Both the position numbers and the translations under genes were made by a program. The notes under the pieces are model-generated. The model was not told where the DNA came from, made no database searches, and saw only the letters and a list, made by a program, of their open reading frames with translations. Below are positions 1 to 64,000 of a stretch of 64,000 bases of DNA, piece after piece. Position 1 is the first letter of the stretch; each line of letters starts with the position of its first letter. Source of the stretch: Diorhabda sublineata (taxonomy: Eukaryota > Arthropoda > Insecta > Coleoptera > Chrysomelidae); NCBI RefSeq assembly GCF_026230105.1, contig NC_079481.1:15889042-15953041 (forward strand). The letters run 5' to 3'.

Positions 1-1500
1 ACACTAGATAGAAATAGTATTTTTTTGGCTATCACTTCATTTTTTACTTGAGCTCAAATCAATTCTATAGGGTTCAATTCACAATGATATGGTGGCCGCC
101 ATACAAAAACGAAAATCTTAAGAAAAGTATTAAAATGTGATATAATTGTCCAAGTCATAATTAAAAATGACTTTATTTAAATTTAACATATTTGATAGCA
201 TCCTGTAACTGCGGTTTACGATAAAATTTGATTTTTCTCAACTGGAGTGTTTCTATGGAATTTTTTTATAACACACTTTTAACAACAATCAGAATATTTA
301 TTTACATTCATAGAATGAATTTGCTGGCGAGTGTTAGATAATCAAACATCTATAAAATTTTGATGGGGTTTACATTTAGTGATCTAACCTCAAATATTTC
401 ATACTAGGTCTTTTGGCAAATTAATTCAGTCTTCTCCTCTGTACATTTTTATTATTTTGTTGTGCCATTTCATTAGTAATACATTAATTATCAATGCATA
501 TAAAAATCAAAATAATTTGTGAGAACTAAAATTTCTTTCTTTCATAACTTTATTTAGTGATAACCGAGAAATTTGAGTTAAATCTTTTTATTCCAATTGA
601 AATTTCATTTTAAGTGTTTCATTTTTAAAAAATAGACTATGAACAATACATCGAAATATAATATATGTTAAGAGGAATCTACAGAATGATCAACTTAAAT
701 TCAAATCAGTCCTCCTAGCTTAAAAATAGGGAATATCAAAGAATTTTAATGGAATTGTTTTAGTATCACCAAATTGCTTTGCAAAGTAAAAATGATACAA
801 ATTAAAACTTTTTATGGAAAGTTTGTATACAATCATAAAAAACTGAACATCAACAATATGTAATTATTTAAATTCAAGTTGAAGATGTTCAATTAACATG
901 CTTTAACAAATAATATGAAAATAAATGGCCATGCAATGGATAATATATTAAATACATCTATTAATAATCAAGCATATTTATGAATTACTGCGGGTTACCT
1001 CAAGACTTTATTCATATTTAAAAATGTGTTTTTATATATTTTAAAATTAAAAATAAAATGGTGCGATAACGGCTTTACATTTTTACACGTTTATTTAAGA
1101 ATTTTTGACTAAACTTTTCGATACAAACCACATTCCACTTGAATTTGGGTACACTGAAAAGAAGTGTAAAGTTACATATAGCGAACAAATTACAAATCAA
1201 CTTGCAAATCTTCCACCTTTAGTTCTATATACGACAACATAGAGCAATTATTTACCTACTTGTAACTATTACGTAACAATATAACTTCAATATTATACAA
1301 ATGTAACCAATGAAGCTATTAAATTATCTAAAAACCGAAATTATTATTCTTTTAATTTGATTTTTTATGTAAGCTGTGGTGCACAAAAATTGTATCTTAA
1401 ATTTGTGTGGAGTTTTTATTGAAAAGCTTGTAGTGCCACAAACAATTCTGTATGATCAATATTACCCTCTGTATCAAATCCAGGAGATGACCACTGCTGG
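1..1500. other. Unassigned AT-rich sequence
   Basis: This lies beyond the last sdk exon found and is either the next sdk intron or flanking DNA. I see no coding exon, RNA gene or mobile element here, and nothing resembling the missing sdk C-terminal exon on the minus strand. Confidence 0.5.
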
Positions 1501-1506
1501 ATTAAG

Positions 1507-1548
1507 CCTGTAGCAAAATTGGCCAAGGGGCACTTGGTTTGCTACAGG
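1507..1548. repeat. Perfect stem-loop
   Basis: CCTGTAGCAAA (1507-1517) pairs with TTTGCTACAGG (1538-1548), and CCAAG (1523-1527) pairs with CTTGG (1533-1537). Together they form a two-part hairpin. Its role is unknown; it may be the tip of a small inverted-repeat element or a hairpin near a LINE 3' end. Confidence 0.6.
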
Positions 1549-1689
1549 TTCTTAAGTTTATGGTATTAAACAAACTCAGATAAATAAATAATAATAACAA
1601 TAAATGGGAACGGTGTACCGTCAGCAAAGCCAAAATACCATACATGAAGAAGACCAGAAGAAGAACTAATAGAAGAGAACAATCCGGCA

Positions 1690-1960
1690 GAACCAGTAAC
1701 AAAAATAGTTAACGAGATTAAAACAACAAATAAAACAGACAATAAAATCGGAACAGAAAGAAAGCTCCAAACAAATGCATGGACAAATTGTAAAAGAAAT
1801 TGAAAAATTAAACCAAAAGTTGACATGGGCATGGCTCATATACGCAAATCTCAAGACCGAAATTGAAGCAGTTATTACGGCGTGATAAGATCCATTGCCA
1901 CAAATTACATGAAAGCTACTAACACAGACCAAAAATGCAGACTGTTTTGATAAAATTACA
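1690..1960 (+). pseudogene. LINE ORF2 C-terminal relic
   Basis: Frames shift in and out. The readable segment is TWAWLIYANLKTEIEAVITA followed by a broken copy of the L-x-T-x-Y-x-K-x-x-I-x-x-T region. This resembles the post-RT region of non-LTR retrotransposons (W-W/K-L-x-x-G-D-L-K-x-E-T-E-A). No intact ORF remains. The family assignment is by memory of the motif only. Confidence 0.45.
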
Positions 1961-2129
1961 TAAATGGCAGCTCCAGAGAGATGAAATGAGTTGTATTAAA
2001 TTTTTTTCATTATTTAAAAATGTTATTTTTGTTTGCCAGTGAATTAAAGCATAAAATAAAAGTGTTAACCTACATATTTGCCAAAAAAACAGCGTAGGTG
2101 GATGGAATGTGTGAGTTTATTTATTTGGC

Positions 2130-2357
2130 CACCCAGATGATCTCCAGACCTAACTTGCTTAGATTTTTATTTACAAGAGTGAATAAAAGATGTCGTTTTC
2201 ATCAATTGACCCGCGACAAAAAATAATTTGATTAAGGGAATCCGACAGGAAATACGAAGTATTTCAATGGAATAAATTGAAACCGCCACCAGTCAGCGAC
2301 TGACTTCATATATAGAAAATGATGGACAACATTTCGAACACCTACGACGCCACTAAC
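2130..2357 (+). pseudogene. Mariner-like transposase C-terminal relic
   Basis: One reading frame with about four stops gives WPPR-stop-SPDLTCLDFY, then IKDVVFIN, IRQEIRSIS and a tail ENDGQHFEHL. These match the end of the DDE/D domain and the C-terminus of Tc1/mariner-superfamily transposases, the LDF aspartate being the third catalytic residue. The upstream half is missing. No terminal repeats were identified. Confidence 0.7.
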
Positions 2358-2359
2358 TG

Positions 2360-3255
2360 CGTAGTTAGTTATCTAAGTTGTTAATTGTTTATTCAATTAT
2401 TTGTTCTCATTCTCATATTAGCTTTAGATTTAGATAACGCCATCTAGCGGCAACAATAAGATTATTATTACACAAATTTAAGTTTAAGCATGTTGGCCAA
2501 TGTGAGAACTTTCCATCCATAATAAACATTTGAAGAAAAAATTTTGCCGTTTACACATTTCTTAAGATATCTCGTTCCAGAAAGAAGATATCGACATATT
2601 GTTTTCGCTGTTTAGTTTACTTTTAAATCACTGACCTATCAAAGTCAGAAAAACGAGTTGCTCCTTAATGTAACCCACCAGGTGGATGTTTTTTTCGTAT
2701 ATGAACCAAGCAATAGTTAAGGAATCATGATCCTCGTACAGCATAGCCCAAAATTGTCTACAATACCAAACCCTGGCAATCATATCTTTCTGCCAGAGCG
2801 ACAAAATTTCTCAACAATAGAATACAAAGATAACTGCGTTGGTTTGTGCCTCTTAATGAAATTTTTCAGTACAAATATTCGTCACTAACTTCAAACTTGG
2901 TCCACTTTATTTAAAATTTCTGTACGAACGAAAATGATGCTAAACAACAACCACTTTGTATTCAGTGGCAAGACCCATTTTCAAAACGCAGACATACGCT
3001 TAACAGTGGCCCGCAATGCAATAGTATACATGTGCCTATTAAGTAATGAGACCAGCGTTGCTACAGAAAAAGTACGAATGCGTTAAAGGCTAAGGACTGT
3101 CAGCTGTTTAGCATAAGGCCTACTCTTTCGAATGCGATGTCCACCGTGTCTTCGAGATCCTCCTCACATTGTATACTTTCCAACACAGACTGCTCCGACA
3201 TACCTATACCTTTTCGGTCCTGATTAATAAAAGTTGAGAACACCACTAACTCCAA
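2360..3255. other. Unassigned AT-rich sequence
   Basis: I see no coding exon or recognisable element in this stretch between the mariner relic and the foldback repeat. Confidence 0.4.
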
Positions 3256-3261
3256 GTTATT

Positions 3262-4196
3262 CCACACCAGGAAAATAAATAGAAAATGGTTGAATTTAGC
3301 TATTGCTGCTGCGCATGCGTGGTCATTTGACTTGGATACCTGTTTTCATTAGCTAGGCGCTAGAATGCGAGCGTCGAACATAAAAATTGGCCCTATCCCA
3401 ACGCGAACTTGAACGCGAGTGCGTTTATGTTGAACGGAAACGGGGGCCTAAGTTGATAAATTGACTTTAATATTCAAGTTCGCTAAATCAGAAATGTCAA
3501 TGCACATAACCACAAAATATTTAAACATTTGCATGGTAGAAGGAAAATTTCGTCTGTTTCATTTGTTTCGAGTTTCATAATTTTTTACATTTGTTAATTT
3601 TGTTCCTAACCTAGTTATTTTTGTACTTTGTCTTTAAAATGTTGTTTGGAGATCCAGAGAACTTAGTTTTAGTACAGGTAGAAGCGTTCATTGGAATTTT
3701 GTGCCTCTATGCTTTGTTCAAATTGAAAAGAGTTTTCATTAGCGCTGGAACGTGAGCATCGAATATAAAAATTGCCCATCTCCCAGCACGAAATTGAACT
3801 CGATCGCCGGAGTTTGTGTGTATAAATCACACTCTGTAATCTGTTTAATTTATGTTGAACGCGAACGAGGGCGTTAACGCTTCAAACAACAAAAATCGAC
3901 TCAAAAGAATCAACCAAAACCAAAAGATTATATAAAATCAAATAGAATAAAAGAAACTTTTGCGCTCGCACACACGCTGACGCTTTCGTTCGCGTTAAAC
4001 ATAAATTAATCAAAGTATGATTCATAAACACAAATTCTCGCGCTCCCGTCAAGTTGGCGCTGGGAGATGGGCAATTTTTATATTGGGACGCTGGTGTTCC
4101 AGTGCCTAGTTATTGTAAACAGGTATTCTGGTCATACTACAACATATGCGCAGCGGCAATAACCAAATTTAACCATTTTTACATATTTTCCTGGTA
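3262..4196. mobile_element. Candidate foldback / MITE-like element with three related arms
   Basis: The left end (CCAGGAAAATA near 3268) is matched in reverse complement by the right end (TATTTTCCTGG near 4184-4194). The inverted arms share the segments AATGGTT..., GCTGCGCAT and ATAAAAATTG(C)CC. A third copy at about 3727-3880 lies in left-arm orientation and forms a hairpin of roughly 150-base arms with about 3965-4105. CG-rich words (GCGAACG, GCGAGCG) stand out from the AT-rich background. There is no ORF and no certain target-site duplication. Confidence 0.55.
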
Positions 4197-4792
4197 GGAC
4201 GTACCTTGGTGTTATTTGTATTCATTCAACTTGAAAAAAATTAAACAGAGACGACATTTTTCTTAAATCATGCAAAAGAAATGTCTAAATACGAAAAATA
4301 TTTTGTGGTTTTGTTAAAATGGATTTCTAATTAGTCCACATAGGACCAGCCAATTAAATTCCTAGCCACAGAGGAGGGTCAAAAACTTTATAAATAGTTT
4401 CCTACACGAACTCGAAAGCGAGCGTTAGCGCGAGCGTTTATAAATCCAAGTTTCTTATTTCCTCAAGTTTCAATACAATTTTATAATTTCTATTAATGAG
4501 AAATTGAAACAACGAAAATAAAATCCAAAACAACTTCAAATGGACCTAATCATACATAATTGCCGTTTCTGTTTTACAGTTGTAATAATAAAATAAAAAA
4601 AATCAGTTATTTGCAACTTTTATTTTTTTAGTTCTGTAGTAATATTTTATGGTTTGATGCTTGAACTAGTGAAATATATTAATAAAATTAAACTACATAC
4701 TTATTTATCTCGATAAAAGTAAAGCTTTACTTAGTCCCAAGCAGGCAAATAATTACCAACAATTGAATCACCTATTTGAAAAACTATCTTAC
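4197..4792. other. Intron or flank after sdk exon r, unassigned
   Basis: AT-rich, with a short GC-rich word group near 4408-4440 (GAAAGCGAGCGTTAGCGCGAGCG) like the foldback arms. No coding sequence seen. Confidence 0.4.
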
Positions 4793-61859
<57,067 letters not shown>

Positions 61860-63425
61860 CTGAAAACATTAGTAGCAACACAACGCAACGACATATTCGC
61901 ATGCATTTTATAACATTAAGCTGTTCGCATGAAATGATAAAAATTCTAGTTATTTTGTGTCTAACATGAAACAAAAATGGGTCTAAATATAACCAAAAAC
62001 CCACAAATATCCAAAAATCAATAGAAACAAAAGATATACGTATTTTTTGGCGGTGAATGCATGTTTTTTTTAATGATTGAAATCATTATATTGAAATTTT
62101 ATTTCATTTGGATCTTTATTCAGTTATTGTTATGTTTGTTTTTTTAGTTTTTACAAGCTTTTGTCTACAAATTGTATCAATTTTTTGACAATAAAGAATT
62201 TCTCTCTCAATCTAGGATCAAAGAATCGTGATCTGAGATTATTTGATAATTCGAATAATATTTGAAATGTATTTTTATAATGAAGAACCTGTTTAATAAT
62301 CTCATAATCTCATATTTAAAATGTATTTTCATATGTGGAAATTCTATTTAAATATGTCGTAACTCGTTAAAACTATTCTCTAATTCTACGAAAGGTGCAA
62401 CTACTTCATTTTCTTTTAATTATTCTCTTTTTGTTTATTGAGGATGCAGTACGTTTTTATAATAAATAGTAAGGAGTGCGATAAATATGAAATTCGTTTA
62501 TTGTTAAGTCAATATTGGAGGAAAAGGTTGGAAGCTGGATTTATAAACTCTTTCATTCGCGCCTAGGCGCGTTCGCGTTAGAAACTATATACAAAGTTTT
62601 TGACGTTCTTTTGTCGTTGGCTCTATTTTTACCAACTACAAATATCATTTCACAAAACCACAATAGTTATTTACAAGTCCAGGAAGTGATTTTGTACGGT
62701 ACGTGATAGATATTTATGGACGAGGCGACGAAGGAGCCGAGTCAAGAATATCTAAACTACACGGACGTACAGTTTAGCAAATACAGGAGTGAAGTCGAGA
62801 AACGTACAAGAGGCACAAAGTTAAAATAAGAAAAGTATTCGGATGACAAAGAGGGTAATATGCGCTTGGTGAATTAGTACGATAAATAATCAAAATAATA
62901 AATTCTGTACCCCATAATAAAATATATATTCTATCTCGGTATCCAGTAAAAACAATGAAAGTAGGTACCCACCCAGTGCTGTTCACTAACAAAAGAACTG
63001 ACAATAGTAGTAAAGTATACCTGCTTGAGGGATCGTACTAATCCCTACTACCATCATCTAGTAACGCGCATTGACGAGCGTGGATATTTCACATTCATTC
63101 CTGTATTTGCCAATATGTTTTTTTTTCATATGGTTTTCGGTCTTAAATAAAAAGCAAAATCATATTAAAAATATGAAATGTTATATTTGAAAATTTTACT
63201 GAAAAATAGCTCCTTTGATTATTCTCGTATTATTATTATAAAAAATAAAAATTTAACAGTTGTCACTAATGTAACATTGTAAACAAAGGCGGAGAATTCA
63301 AGAGTACTGTGAAGTACAAGGATACCTTGAAGTGCCATTTTCCGGACACAAATTAGTACTGTAATGTCGACTTTACAGTACAGTATGAAAAATAGTTATT
63401 TGTATGCCAAAGACTGAAAGTGCTA
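61860..63425. other. Intron upstream of sdk exon a, unassigned
   Basis: No further Ig-coding exon is recognisable. 62515-62760 has CG-rich words like the foldback arms near 3.4-4.4 kb (GCGCGTTCGCGTTAG) but no clear repeat structure. Confidence 0.4.
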
Positions 63426-63429
63426 CTTT

Positions 63430-63490
63430 GTTGGACGTGTCTGAAAATTGCGAGACGAGCGAAGCGAGGCGAGCAACAGACGAGTCCAAC
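63430..63490. repeat. Stem-loop with purine-rich loop
   Basis: GTTGGACGTGTCTG (63430-63443) pairs with CAGACGAGTCCAAC (63477-63490) with two mismatches. The loop carries a GAGACGAGCGAAGCGAGGCG run. It sits just beyond the 3' side of the Crypton-like fragment and could belong to it. Confidence 0.65.
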
Positions 63491-63501
63491 ATAGTAATAT
63501 T

Positions 63502-63836
63502 TCAGCCGCCACGTACATAGCAACGCATAAGATCCAAAACATCTTGTTTTATTGTGAGAGTACTTTCAGTCATCGAGAATGTAGACCATAAAGTAGAACT
63601 TTTCCAGATTTTAGATTTTTCTGAAAAATGAACGAGCACTACGTTTTCCGTTTGGTTTTTCGCCTTTTTCTGGTGACACCCCTTCATAAAGAGCTCGTAC
63701 TGTTTTTCGTATCTTGCACGAGATTTATCCGGCAACGAATTAAGAATGGCCGAATTGCTTTCTTCAGTGAGATCAGGTGGCGTGGATTCGAGAACTCTTC
63801 ATTACTGATGTTTTCTTTTTCATCATCATTCATTAT
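63502..63836 (-). pseudogene. Crypton-like tyrosine recombinase N-terminal fragment
   Basis: It begins MNDDEKENISNEEF, changes frame near 63790, and continues LTEESNSAILNSLPDKSRAR then YEKQYELFMKGCHQKKA, LVHFSEKSKIWKSSTLW and STLTIKQDVLD. This is like the SAM-like core-binding domain (L-P-x-K-S-R-x-x-Y...F-x-x-W...Y-x-P-S-T-L-W-x-x-Y-S) of insect Crypton-type recombinases. The catalytic domain with R-H-R-Y is absent, so this is a truncated copy. Confidence 0.65.
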
Positions 63837-64000
63837 TATTCATTAATTTACACAAAACTTTGAATAAAACAAATAATTTCAGAAAATTAAAAATTTAAGG
63901 TTATGCAAAATCATCGAAGTGAAACTGTCAACTGTCAAAATTGAAGTTGTCTACTCCAGAGCGTCCCGAAAATGTTTTGCAGTACGGAACTGTCACTTTC

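Overview
This window is AT-rich insect nuclear DNA, possibly beetle, although the order cannot be settled from sequence alone. The evidence is intron-rich coding sequence with insect-like protein segments, a long list of insect-type transposon relics, and long (TA)n tracts. No bacterial, viral-genome or organellar features were seen.

One host gene runs through nearly the whole window on the minus strand: sidekick (sdk), a homophilic cell-adhesion receptor of the immunoglobulin superfamily. I reconstructed 18 consecutive coding exons (61859 down to 4793; 4,895 coding bases, 1,631 whole codons) with matching splice phases at every junction. They encode the end of one Ig domain, one complete Ig domain (the sixth by family comparison), 13 fibronectin type III domains, one transmembrane helix and most of the cytoplasmic tail. 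The first Ig domains lie to the right of the window. The last coding exon, expected to carry the PDZ-binding C-terminus, lies to the left or was not found in positions 1-4792.

Layout from left to right: 1-4.8 kb, downstream intron or flank with LINE and mariner relics and a foldback repeat; 4.8-8.5 kb, exons 18-14, with a LINE/gypsy chimera in one intron; 8.5-11.4 kb, intron with a Harbinger-type Myb/SANT gene relic; 11.4-15.5 kb, exons 13 and 12 around a TE-rich intron; 15.5-26.5 kb, an 11 kb intron holding a Ty3/gypsy element with an intact 5' LTR, gag and broken pol, then LINE and mariner fragments; 26.5-36.3 kb, exons 11-5 with LINE relics between; 36.3-50.2 kb, a 14 kb intron with hAT, LINE, an unassigned TIR element and a complete-ended mariner-like element; 50.2-55.8 kb, exons 4-2 with an inverted-duplicated mariner relic; 55.8-61.7 kb, intron with a Tigger/pogo relic between direct repeats and a Penelope-like GIY-YIG relic; 61.7-61.9 kb, exon 1 of this window; 62-64 kb, upstream intron with a Crypton-like recombinase relic.

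The host content is therefore a single receptor gene whose introns act as a trap for nearly every class of insect transposable element. Only the gypsy gag frame looks intact. All the transposases and reverse transcriptases seen are broken. I found no clear undescribed biological system. The best candidates for a second look are the 40.86-42.16 kb TIR element with no recognised transposase, the gypsy element cut exactly at a (TA)n tract, and the repeats flanking the Tigger relic.
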